DNA of 38,793 bases, from the NCBI GenBank assembly GCA_934481325.1, contig CAKSPL010000002.1:1-38793 (forward strand). The letters run 5' to 3'. This stretch comes from an uncultured Eubacteriales bacterium (lineage in GTDB: Bacteria > Bacillota > Clostridia > Oscillospirales > CAG-272). This document shows, in pieces, positions 23,426 through 30,925 of the stretch. Position 1 is the first letter of the stretch, and each line of letters opens with the position of its first letter. The translations under genes were made by a program, and so were the position numbers. Under the pieces are notes generated by a model. That model had not been told where the DNA came from. It worked only from the letters and a program-made list of their open reading frames with translations, and ran no database searches.

Positions 23426-24139
23426 ATGAAAATCGTGAAAACCATAGGGTGCCTTGCCCTGCTTTGTGTCATCATCTGCGGCTGTATTGCGATGGCGAAG
23501 AGGGGAGAACCGAATCAGGCAACGGGCACCAACGACACCCCCACGGGAGAGGCAACCGTCAACCCGCCGCAAAACGACGCGGGCGGAGAGCCGGCGCAGG
23601 AGATTACCGGCAGTGTCACCGTGCCGAAAAAGTACAGCGAGGGCTTGAAGTTCCGCAGTAACGGGGACGGCACCTGCTCGGTGGCGGGGATGGGGAGCTG
23701 TACCGCTTCCTGCGTGCTGATTCCGCCGCAAAGCCCCGCAGGGGATACCGTAACCGGAATTTTGCCCTTTGCCTTTCGGGACAGTATCGTGGGGGCAATC
23801 GAATTGCCGACCACGGTTACGGTGCTGGATGCCGCCTCGTTTGCGGGGTGCAATCGGCTGGCGTACGTGCGGGTGAGTGCCGGAAATCCCGCGTTTCTGG
23901 AGGAGGACGGCGTTCTGTACACGGCGGACGGCACCACGCTGGTTTACTGCCCCTCGGGCAGGAGTGCCGACACGCTGACGCTCTCCTCCTCGCTGACCCG
24001 CATTGCGGCGGGCGCATTTGCCGATTGCACCACCCTGCGTACCGTCAACTATGCAGGCACCACCTCGGAGTGGCACAATGTGATTGTGGGGGACGATAAC
24101 GACCCGCTTTACGCCGCCACTCTGCGGTTCCGGACATAA
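23426..24139 (+). CDS. Secreted or lipid-anchored BspA-type leucine-rich-repeat protein
   Basis: The 237-residue protein has an N-terminal hydrophobic signal (about 5-22) ending in a cysteine-rich ICGC that could be a degenerate lipobox. A Thr/Pro/Asn linker follows. The rest is an LRR_5 (BspA-like) array: IELPTTVTVLDAASFAGC, LTLSSSLTRIAAGAFADC, and LRTVNYAGTTSEWHNV, a typical last repeat. Such proteins are surface-exposed and often bind host or cell-surface ligands; the ligand is unknown. The start at 23426 has AAAGGAGG. It is a single-gene unit. Confidence 0.8.
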   Translation: MKIVKTIGCLALLCVIICGCIAMAKRGEPNQATGTNDTPTGEATVNPPQNDAGGEPAQEITGSVTVPKKYSEGLKFRSNGDGTCSVAGMGSCTASCVLIPPQSPAGDTVTGILPFAFRDSIVGAIELPTTVTVLDAASFAGCNRLAYVRVSAGNPAFLEEDGVLYTADGTTLVYCPSGRSADTLTLSSSLTRIAAGAFADCTTLRTVNYAGTTSEWHNVIVGDDNDPLYAATLRFRT

Positions 24140-24143
24140 AAAA

Positions 24144-24166
24144 GCGGCGGATTTCGGCTCCGCCGC
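24144..24166 (+). terminator. Hairpin after the LRR gene
   Basis: GCGGCGGA (24144-24151), loop TTTCGGC, TCCGCCGC (24159-24166), 4 nt after the stop codon. No T tract follows. Confidence 0.5.
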
Positions 24167-24291
24167 GCGTCGGCAAACCCGGATTTCTCCCGGGCCGGAT
24201 CGTATTTCCCGTTTTTGCGTGCCGTGCAACGGGAAGCGGCTTCCGTGCGTAAACGCAACGGAAAAACACCGGAAAGGATTCCGGAGATATT

Positions 24292-24326
24292 TGCGGGGAG
24301 CCCGTCAAAAGGCTCCCCGCATTTTT
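24292..24326 (+). terminator. Rho-independent terminator overlapping the SDR gene end
   Basis: TGCGGGGAGCC (24292-24302), loop CGTCAAAA, GGCTCCCCGCA (24311-24321), then TTTTT. It points along the plus strand, towards the convergent SDR gene whose stop codon it touches. Confidence 0.75.
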
Positions 24327-25044
24327 ATATGGCAAACCCGCCGTCCACGCCAAGGCACTGCCCGGTGATAAAGGACGCCTCCTTACTGGCGAAAAACCGC
24401 ACAGCCGCCGCCACGTCCGCCGGGGTGCCGAGGCGGCAGAGCGGGGTTTCCTCCGTCAGCGCGGAAAGCGTGCCGCTGTCCAATGCCGCGTTCATTTCGG
24501 TATCGATCACGCCCGGCTCCACACAGTTTACGGTGATGCCGGAGGGACCAAGTTCCTTGGCAAGTGCCATTGTCAGCCCGCGCACGCCCGCTTTTGCGGC
24601 GGAATACGCCACCTCCATTGAGGCACCGATTTTCCCCCACATCGAGCCGATGTTGATGATGCGCCCACAGCCCCGGCGGATCATATCCTCCTGTACCTCG
24701 CGGGCGGGATAAAAAGCCCCCGAGAGGTTGGTATCCAACAGCCGCCGCCAGTCCGCGTCCCCAAGGTCGCGGGAGAGGGCGATTCCGGAAATGCCCGCAT
24801 TGCACACCAGCACGTCTATTCCGCCGCCGAGAGCCGTTCTGGCACGGGCAACCCCGCGGCGCACCTCGTCGGGGTCGGAAACATCGGCGGCAATTGCCGT
24901 GGCACCGGTTTCGGCGGCGATTGCCGCCGCCTCCTTTTCGCGGGTGCGGTAAAAAAACGCAACCGCATCGCCGTCGGCGGCAAAGGTGCGCACGATTTCG
25001 GCACCGATCCCGCGGGAGCCGCCCGTAATCAGAATTCTTCTCAT
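24325..25044 (-). CDS. Short-chain dehydrogenase/reductase, FabG-like
   Basis: The 239-residue protein is a classical SDR: the nucleotide motif TGGSRGIG (7-14), CNAGIS (81-86), and the catalytic triad Ser134, Tyr147 and Lys151 (YSAAK). The end GQCLGVDGGF fits 3-oxoacyl-ACP reductases. The basic residues after the glycine motif suggest NADPH use. It stands alone, not in a fatty-acid operon, so the substrate is uncertain. I chose the ATG at 25044, with AAAGGAAA upstream; the longer open frame lies in the AT-rich leader. A perfect palindrome (25058-25073) lies just before the ribosome-binding site. Confidence 0.85.
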   Translation of the reverse strand: MRRILITGGSRGIGAEIVRTFAADGDAVAFFYRTREKEAAAIAAETGATAIAADVSDPDEVRRGVARARTALGGGIDVLVCNAGISGIALSRDLGDADWRRLLDTNLSGAFYPAREVQEDMIRRGCGRIINIGSMWGKIGASMEVAYSAAKAGVRGLTMALAKELGPSGITVNCVEPGVIDTEMNAALDSGTLSALTEETPLCRLGTPADVAAAVRFFASKEASFITGQCLGVDGGFAI

Positions 25045-25057
25045 TGTTTTTCCTTTC

Positions 25058-25073
25058 GGGTGCCGCGGCACCC
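25058..25073. promoter_or_regulatory. Perfect 16-bp palindrome in the SDR leader
   Basis: GGGTGCCGCGGCACCC ends about 5 nt before the AAAGGA site of the SDR gene, so it could act as an operator or a translation-blocking hairpin. Confidence 0.45.
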
Positions 25074-25079
25074 TTTTGT

Positions 25080-25113
25080 TTTTCGTATGGATTTTATAAC
25101 TTTTCGTATGGAT
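25080..25113. promoter_or_regulatory. Direct repeats upstream of the SDR gene
   Basis: TTTTCGTATGGAT occurs at 25080-25092 and 25101-25113, 21 bp apart. A weaker third match (GTCGTATCGGGGAT) starts at 25121. The spacing of two helical turns suggests a regulator binding one face of the DNA. Confidence 0.45.
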
Positions 25114-25159
25114 ATTTTGTGTCGTATCGGGGATTTTTCGCTCCCGTGTGATAGGATAT

Positions 25160-25987
25160 TTACTTTTTCGGGGTGAAATGCTCAAAAATCGGATAATTGC
25201 CGTCGCGAAGGAACGCAGCATATTCCACGGGGTCGCGCACGGTATACACAAACGAGAGCGCACCGCGCGCTACATTGAGTTTTCTCGCAACACTATCGGG
25301 GTATTTTCGGTCATACGCCACAAACGCGGGGCGGCAAAGAAAGTTCAGCCATTCGGCGGAAAGCGCGAAGTTGGCGAGCTTTGACCCCGCCTTTTTCTCC
25401 CGAATCAAATCGGTGACGAGAAGCCCGCGCACCGCCGCCTTCCGGTTTTTGTAAAACCAGCGCAACAGCATCGGATTAAAGGATTCCACGCACCATTCGC
25501 CGGGATAATTGTCGAGCAGGGCTGCCACCTTGGGGCAGAGTGCGGTGTCAAAATTCTCACCTTTGAGTTCAATCAGAAGCGGCACGCGCCCCGCTACCGC
25601 CGCAAGCACCTCGGCAAGGGTGGGGATGGTGTATTCCGTACCCGAAAGGTGCGTGTTTCTCAGCACGTTTGCGGGGGTATCGGTCAAAAGTGCATCCTTG
25701 CCACACATTCTTTTCAGGTTGTAATCGTGAAAAACAAACACTTCACCGTCCGAGGAAAGCTGAACGTCCAGCTCTATGGCAAAGCCCGCCTCCGCCGCCC
25801 GTCGGAAGGCGGGCAGGGAGTTTTCCGGGGCGTCCCCGCCGTACAGACCCCGGTGGGCGTAGGAACGGAGAAACGGAGCCGCCTTTTCCTTTTTTACGGG
25901 CTTTGCGGCAGTGAGAAAGAACCAAAGGAGAAGCAGGAGCAGTGCGGCACCGGCAAGTGCTGAAAGAACGATAACGGGTACCGGCAT
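25160..25987 (-). CDS. Glycerophosphodiester phosphodiesterase, membrane-anchored
   Basis: The 275-residue protein has one N-terminal membrane helix (about 4-27) followed by a GDPD TIM-barrel. It shows AHRG (44-47), ENSLPAF (55-61), the metal-binding IELDVQ (71-76) and FHDYNLKRM (86-94). It releases sn-glycerol 3-phosphate from glycerophosphodiesters and probably faces outside. Its start overlaps the MFS transporter stop by 1 nt, making it the last gene of the NUDIX-MFS-GDPD operon. Confidence 0.88.
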   Translation of the reverse strand: MPVPVIVLSALAGAALLLLLLWFFLTAAKPVKKEKAAPFLRSYAHRGLYGGDAPENSLPAFRRAAEAGFAIELDVQLSSDGEVFVFHDYNLKRMCGKDALLTDTPANVLRNTHLSGTEYTIPTLAEVLAAVAGRVPLLIELKGENFDTALCPKVAALLDNYPGEWCVESFNPMLLRWFYKNRKAAVRGLLVTDLIREKKAGSKLANFALSAEWLNFLCRPAFVAYDRKYPDSVARKLNVARGALSFVYTVRDPVEYAAFLRDGNYPIFEHFTPKK

Positions 25988-27573
25988 CAGTCACCGCCTC
26001 CGATCCCCTCCAGCACGGTAGCCTTTGCCTCGGGCTTGGCATCGCCGTGGCGCACGAACAGCATCGTCAGGAATGCTGCCGCCACAAAGAAGGTGGCATA
26101 GGGGAAGAGCGTGGTGAAACGGATGTCCAGGAACACGCCCGAGAGAATGGGGGTTACCACCTGCGCCGCCATACTGGCGGTATAATAGTAGCCCGTGTAT
26201 TTGCCGACGTTGCCGCCGCGGGAAAGCTCCACTACCATCGGGTAGGAGTTGACGTTGATGGTAGCCCAGCCGATGCCCGCCGTGGCAAACAGCAGGTTCA
26301 TCAGCATTACGGGGCTGCCCGCCCGCAGGAACGACGCCGTGAAAAACGAGCCGGTAAGAATCACAATTCCCGCCAGAATCATCTTCTTGCGCCCGAATTT
26401 GGAGGAGAGAATCCCAATCGGAATATAGGAAACGATTGCCGCCGCGTTGGCGATAATCAGCGTGGCGTTGTAGTCCATATTCAGCACCGAGCCTGCATAG
26501 ACCGAGTATTTGCTGGTAACGGCGTTATAGCCCGTGAACCAAAGCACCACCGAAGCGAGAATCAGCAACAGCGACCGCCGTTCGGCAGGGGTGAGGCGGC
26601 GGTCGCCGCCCGTGTCCTCCTCTTTTTCCTCAATGCCGAGCCGCTTGCTTTCCTCCTCCATTTCCGCCGCCCAGCGCGGCTCTCTGACCAGCCACAGGAA
26701 AAGGGCAAGGGAGACTAACATAATTCCGGCAATGATGCCGAAAAAGAGCGTGTAGCTCATCAGGGCGTTGGAGGCTTTGCCGGTGCCGAGAAGCATTCCC
26801 AGCCCCAGCACAATCACGCCGCCTGCCGCCCCCATCAGGTTGATGACCGCATTTGCCTTGGAGCGGAGCGGCTTGACGATGACGTCCGGCATCAGTGCCA
26901 CGGCGGGGGAACGGAAGGTCCCCATTGACACCAGCAGCAGCAGCAGAATACAGACAAACGCCACCAGGGGTGCGGGATGCGCCGCGGTGACCGAGGAGGC
27001 GTACGCCTGCCGCGCGGGGACAACATACGCCGCATAGCTTTCCGCGTCCTGCGGGGTGATGGCTTTGAAATTTTCCTCGCTGATTACGGACTGCAACGGC
27101 TGCTTCCGATCGCCGCGGAACGGGTTGACATCCTGCAGAATCTCGGAAAAGCTCTTATGGTCGGTGGTTTCGGATTCCATACGGATGTTGGGGTTGGCTT
27201 CCCAAAGGGTATCCAGTGCCTCGGTGTACGCCTGCCCCTCGGTTGCCTCCACCGCGCTGAGGTTTTTCAGTTGTGCGTTGTCGGGCAGGGACAGCAGCAC
27301 CAGTGCCGCCGCCGCGATAATCGTGCCGCAAAAGATGAACGGCGTGCGCCGCCCGTGGCGACTGCGGCATTTGTCGGACAGCGCGCCGAACAGGGGCAGG
27401 AGAAAGAGTGCCAGCACGTTGTCCAGTGCCATAATCGCGCCCGACCAGGTCTGCGGCAGACCGAATTTGTCGGTCAGAATTTTGGGGATGATGTTGTCGT
27501 ATGCCTGCCAGAATGCGCAGATGAGGAAAAAGGCAAACCCGACGAACAGGGTGCGCTTGTAATTCAGCTTCAT
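25987..27573 (-). CDS. Major facilitator superfamily transporter, SLC45/GPH-like
   Basis: The 528-residue protein has about twelve predicted membrane helices. Its loop motif is FGALSDKCRSRHGRRTPF between helices 2 and 3, of the type seen in SLC45-like and GPH sugar transporters. There is a roughly 90-residue soluble insertion (about 105-195) and an acidic central loop (about 305-330). The substrate is unknown; a sugar or glycoside is likely from the family, while GDPD next to it could hint at a glycerophosphodiester-related solute. TATAAGGAGG precedes the start, 12 nt after the NUDIX gene. Confidence 0.8.
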   Translation of the reverse strand: MKLNYKRTLFVGFAFFLICAFWQAYDNIIPKILTDKFGLPQTWSGAIMALDNVLALFLLPLFGALSDKCRSRHGRRTPFIFCGTIIAAAALVLLSLPDNAQLKNLSAVEATEGQAYTEALDTLWEANPNIRMESETTDHKSFSEILQDVNPFRGDRKQPLQSVISEENFKAITPQDAESYAAYVVPARQAYASSVTAAHPAPLVAFVCILLLLLVSMGTFRSPAVALMPDVIVKPLRSKANAVINLMGAAGGVIVLGLGMLLGTGKASNALMSYTLFFGIIAGIMLVSLALFLWLVREPRWAAEMEEESKRLGIEEKEEDTGGDRRLTPAERRSLLLILASVVLWFTGYNAVTSKYSVYAGSVLNMDYNATLIIANAAAIVSYIPIGILSSKFGRKKMILAGIVILTGSFFTASFLRAGSPVMLMNLLFATAGIGWATINVNSYPMVVELSRGGNVGKYTGYYYTASMAAQVVTPILSGVFLDIRFTTLFPYATFFVAAAFLTMLFVRHGDAKPEAKATVLEGIGGGD

Positions 27574-27585
27574 ATCGTTGCCTCC

Positions 27586-28134
27586 TTATATACTGCCCGC
27601 ACGGCGCATTGCCGCCGCACGGAGGATCGCCGCCTGCGTTTTTCCGTCCGGAATTTCCCCGCGCAATACCGCCGCCTCGGCTTCCTCCAGGGGCAGGCGG
27701 AACACCTCCAGAAATTCGTCGTCGTCAAAATCCGTTTCGCCGAAGGAAAGCCCCTTGGCAAGAAACATCCGGATGCGCTCGCCAAGGATCGCGGGGGAGC
27801 CGTAATAATCCCCCAACGGAATCATTTCGCCCGCGGTGGCACCGGTTTCCTCTTTCAGCTCCCGGATTGCCGCCGAGAGCGGGTCCTCGTCCGGCGCGTC
27901 CAGCTTTCCGGCGGGAATTTCGGTCAGCACCTGTCCCACGGCGTAGCGGTATTGGCGTTCCAACAGCACCTCGCCCTTGTCGGTCAGCGGCAGAATACAG
28001 ACCGCACCGATGTGCTTGATATATTCCCGCACCGAGGCTTCGCCGTTCGGCAGGCGGACGGTATCCTTATAAAGATGCACCACCGTGCCGTCAAAAATCA
28101 GGCGGGAATCAACGGTTTTTTCTTCCAGCTCCAA
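27586..28134 (-). CDS. NUDIX hydrolase, ADP-ribose pyrophosphatase-like
   Basis: The 182-residue protein has the NUDIX box AAIRELKEETGA preceded by GKLDAPDEDPLS. The G-to-E spacing is one residue longer than the usual x5. The region IPAGKLD and a downstream GDYYGSPAILGERI fit ADP-ribose diphosphatases (NudF/YqkG type). I place the start at a TTG (28134), 8 nt after AAAGGAG, because no ATG or GTG suits the conserved N-terminus (LELEEKTVDSRLIFDG). It is the first gene of the operon. Confidence 0.85.
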   Translation of the reverse strand: MELEEKTVDSRLIFDGTVVHLYKDTVRLPNGEASVREYIKHIGAVCILPLTDKGEVLLERQYRYAVGQVLTEIPAGKLDAPDEDPLSAAIRELKEETGATAGEMIPLGDYYGSPAILGERIRMFLAKGLSFGETDFDDDEFLEVFRLPLEEAEAAVLRGEIPDGKTQAAILRAAAMRRAGSI

Positions 28135-28156
28135 GAAAATCACTCCTTTCCTTCTT

Positions 28157-28185
28157 ATTGTAGCCGATTTTTTCGGTTTTGTAAA
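28157..28185 (-). promoter_or_regulatory. Promoter of the NUDIX-MFS-GDPD operon
   Basis: Minus strand TTTACA (28185-28180), 17-bp spacer, TACAAT (28162-28157), 23 bp before the TTG start. Confidence 0.6.
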
Positions 28186-28267
28186 GAGGAAAAAATGCGG
28201 CAATGCGCGGGGGTGTTTATTTTTCCGCTCGGCGGGCAATACTCGGGGAAAAGAAAGGGGTGGCTTT

Positions 28268-28531
28268 ATGCTGAAAGGATGCCAGAAAGAGATGATTGTA
28301 CTGCACACAACCGACAGCCCGCTGTTTGAGGACGCGTTTTTTGTGTTGCGTGCGGGAAAGCCCGCACCGGCGCACACGGATATGCTGACCGAGGCAAACA
28401 GAATTGCCTTCGGTGGGCGGGATTATTTTCTGCATCGCAGGCGTTCCGCCGTCGGATGGCTCTTTTTCGGAGCCGGAGTGCTGGCAGGTTCGGGAATATT
28501 TTTCCTGCTTCATTTTCTGATCGGATTTTAA
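28268..28531 (+). CDS. Small conserved-type membrane protein
   Basis: The 87-residue protein starts MLKGCQKEMIVLHTTDSPLF, has a short basic segment (HRRRS, about residues 57-61) and ends in one hydrophobic helix (about 63-86). It resembles short clostridial proteins that open with MLKGCQ, which I recall only as uncharacterised. The start at 28268 has GAAAGGGG upstream; the upstream open frame overlaps the NUDIX promoter. It lies immediately before the RNase J promoter, whose -35 box begins 3 nt after its stop. No function is proposed. Confidence 0.65.
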   Translation: MLKGCQKEMIVLHTTDSPLFEDAFFVLRAGKPAPAHTDMLTEANRIAFGGRDYFLHRRRSAVGWLFFGAGVLAGSGIFFLLHFLIGF

Positions 28532-28533
28532 TC

Positions 28534-28562
28534 TTGACAAACGGGGAGCTTTGGTGTATCAT
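28534..28562 (+). promoter_or_regulatory. Promoter of the RNase J gene
   Basis: TTGACA (28534-28539), 17-bp spacer, TATCAT (28557-28562), with a roughly 85-nt leader. Confidence 0.75.
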
Positions 28563-28652
28563 AAAATGAATGTACCGTATCTGTATCCGCCGCGCGCCGT
28601 TGCCGCGCCGGATTTTGCGCGATGGCGCGTGATAGAAGCAAAAGGAGAATAT

Positions 28653-30806
28653 ATGCCGAGAAACCCAAGAAAAAAAACGGTCGGTGAGCCGGGCGGGGCA
28701 GTCTATACCCCGGAGGCACCGCAGAAAAACAAAAAGGGCGGGGCAAGGAACGGAAAAAGACCCGTCGGGCGTGAGGAAACACCGCCCGTAAAACCCGCCA
28801 AAAACACAAAAAGCCCCGGAACGGGTAGCGAAAAAGCCGCCACACAGGGCGGAACCCGGTCAGCAGGAGGCGGCAGACACCTGACGCGAGCCGCCGGAAA
28901 ACAGGCAAGAGCCGCCGGAAAACAGGAAAAGAACGCCGGGTGGCAGGAAAGAAGTGCCGGAAAGCCGGAAAAAACCGCCGGAAAGCAGGCACGCGGCATC
29001 GGGCGGCAGACGCCGCCGGAATCGCGGGGCAGTGCGCAGAAAAAAGCGGCATTTGCCGAAAATACCCCCATACGCGATGAGAAAAGCCGAAACGGCGCGT
29101 CGAAATCGGGTGGCAAAGGTCGGAACCGGACGGGTGCCGTTCCCGGTGCAAAGTTGCGGATTATTCCGCTGGGGGGGCTTCACGAAATCGGCAAAAACCT
29201 TACCGTAATCGAATACGGCAACGATATGATTGCCGTGGACTGCGGGCTTGCCTTTCCTGATGACGATATGCTGGGGATTGACCTGGTGATTCCTGACGTG
29301 ACCTACCTGGAACAGAACAGTGACCGCTTGCGGGGGATTTTCCTCACCCACGGACACGAGGATCATATCGGGGCAATTCCGTACGTCCTTCGCACGATTC
29401 ATCCGCCGGTGTACGGCACCAAGCTGACCGTCGGCATCATCAAAAACAAGCTGGAAGAACACGCACTGCCGTGGAAAGCCGACCTTCGCACCGTTTGCGC
29501 GGGCGACACCGTGCAGGCGGGCGCGCTTTCGGTGGAATTTATTCACGTGAACCACTCGATTGCGGATGCGTGCTGTCTTGCCATTCATACCCCGCTGGGG
29601 ACGGTGATTCACACCGGTGACTTCAAGCTGGACATCACACCGATTCAGGGTGAGATGATGGATCTGGCGCGCCTTGGCGAGCTTGGAAACGAGGGCGTGC
29701 TGGCACTGCTGTGCGAATCCACCAACGCGGAGCGTCCGGGCTTTACCCCCTCCGAGAAAAAGGTGGGCAGGTCGCTGGAATATATTTTCACCTCCAATCC
29801 GGACAAGCGGATTGTGATTGCCACGTTTTCCTCCAACGTTCACCGGGTACAGCAGATTATCGATATCAGTGCCGAGCACGGCAGAAAGGTGGCTGTGACC
29901 GGGCGGAGTATGCTGAATATCGTGGGTGCCGCGGTAGAGCTGGGCTATATGAAGGTACCGAAGGATACGCTGATTGACATCACCGAAATCCGCCGTTATA
30001 AGCCCGAACAGCTGACGCTGGTGACCACGGGCAGTCAGGGGGAGCCGATGTCGGCTCTTTACCGGATGGCGTATTCCGACCACAATCAGGTCACGCTGGG
30101 ACACGGCGATCTGGTGGTGCTTTCCTCCAGTGCCATCCCCGGCAACGAAAAGCTGGTGGGGCGCGTAATCAACGAGCTTTCCAAAAACGGCGTGGAGGTT
30201 CTGAACGACGCGGCAATGGCGGTTCACGTTTCGGGTCACGCCTGTCAGGAAGAGCTGAAACTGATGCAGGGGCTGACCAAACCGAAATATTTTATGCCCG
30301 TACACGGGGAATGCCGCCATATGCAGGCAAACCGGAGGCTGGCTTTGGAAATGGGGATTCCGGACGAGAATATCTTCCTCTCCGAAATCGGCAGGGTGCT
30401 GGAAATTGACGAAAACGGCGCGCGCTTTGCCGGCACGGTGCCTGCGGGGCAGGTGCTGGTGGACGGCTACGGCGTGGGCGACGTGGGCAATATCGTGCTT
30501 CGCGACCGCAAGCATCTCTCGCAGGACGGTCTGATTGTGGTGGTTGCCACGGTGGACGAGGAAAGCGGACTGCTGATTTCGGGTCCCGACGTGGTGTCCC
30601 GCGGGTTTGTGTACGTCAAGGAAAACGAGGAGCTGATGGTGGAGGCAAAGCGCGTGGTACAGCGTTCGCTTGACGCGTGCCTCTCCGGCAAGGGAGACAG
30701 CGACTGGCTCCAGCTCAAAACCCGCGTAAAGGACGATCTGTCCAGATTTTTGTTTTCCAAAACCGGGCGCAAACCGATGATTCTGCCCGTGATTATGAAT
30801 GTGTGA
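28653..30806 (+). CDS. rnj: Ribonuclease J with long repeat-containing N-terminal extension
   Basis: RNase J is the main 5' exo/endoribonuclease of many Firmicutes. The 717-residue protein has a normal RNase J from about residue 167 (KLRIIPLGGLHEIGKN). It has the metallo-beta-lactamase motif HGHEDH (233-238), a later HTGDFKLD, beta-CASP motifs CESTNAERPG and ATFSSNVHR, and a C-terminal domain ending at 717. Before it lies a 166-residue, Lys/Arg/Gly-rich extension that contains six heptads of the type R-A-A-G-K-Q-A (79-120). The start at 28653 has AAAGGAGAAT. The extension is basic and likely disordered; RNA or ribosome binding is possible but unproven. Confidence 0.92.
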   Translation: MPRNPRKKTVGEPGGAVYTPEAPQKNKKGGARNGKRPVGREETPPVKPAKNTKSPGTGSEKAATQGGTRSAGGGRHLTRAAGKQARAAGKQEKNAGWQERSAGKPEKTAGKQARGIGRQTPPESRGSAQKKAAFAENTPIRDEKSRNGASKSGGKGRNRTGAVPGAKLRIIPLGGLHEIGKNLTVIEYGNDMIAVDCGLAFPDDDMLGIDLVIPDVTYLEQNSDRLRGIFLTHGHEDHIGAIPYVLRTIHPPVYGTKLTVGIIKNKLEEHALPWKADLRTVCAGDTVQAGALSVEFIHVNHSIADACCLAIHTPLGTVIHTGDFKLDITPIQGEMMDLARLGELGNEGVLALLCESTNAERPGFTPSEKKVGRSLEYIFTSNPDKRIVIATFSSNVHRVQQIIDISAEHGRKVAVTGRSMLNIVGAAVELGYMKVPKDTLIDITEIRRYKPEQLTLVTTGSQGEPMSALYRMAYSDHNQVTLGHGDLVVLSSSAIPGNEKLVGRVINELSKNGVEVLNDAAMAVHVSGHACQEELKLMQGLTKPKYFMPVHGECRHMQANRRLALEMGIPDENIFLSEIGRVLEIDENGARFAGTVPAGQVLVDGYGVGDVGNIVLRDRKHLSQDGLIVVVATVDEESGLLISGPDVVSRGFVYVKENEELMVEAKRVVQRSLDACLSGKGDSDWLQLKTRVKDDLSRFLFSKTGRKPMILPVIMNV
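28887..29012 (+). repeat. 21-bp tandem repeat (six units) in the RNase J extension
   Basis: Units encode RAAGKQA, RAAGKQE, KNAGWQE, RSAGKPE, KTAGKQA and RGIGRQT. The first two are nearly identical in DNA. Confidence 0.85.
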
Positions 30807-30925
30807 TGCGGTGTGCCTTCACAGAAGCGACACCGTGTATACACATCGGCGCGTTAAAATGTACTTCCCGGTCGGCTGACCGTTGAATAATGAACAAAAC
30901 AAAATAAAGCAAAGGGGTCCTTACA

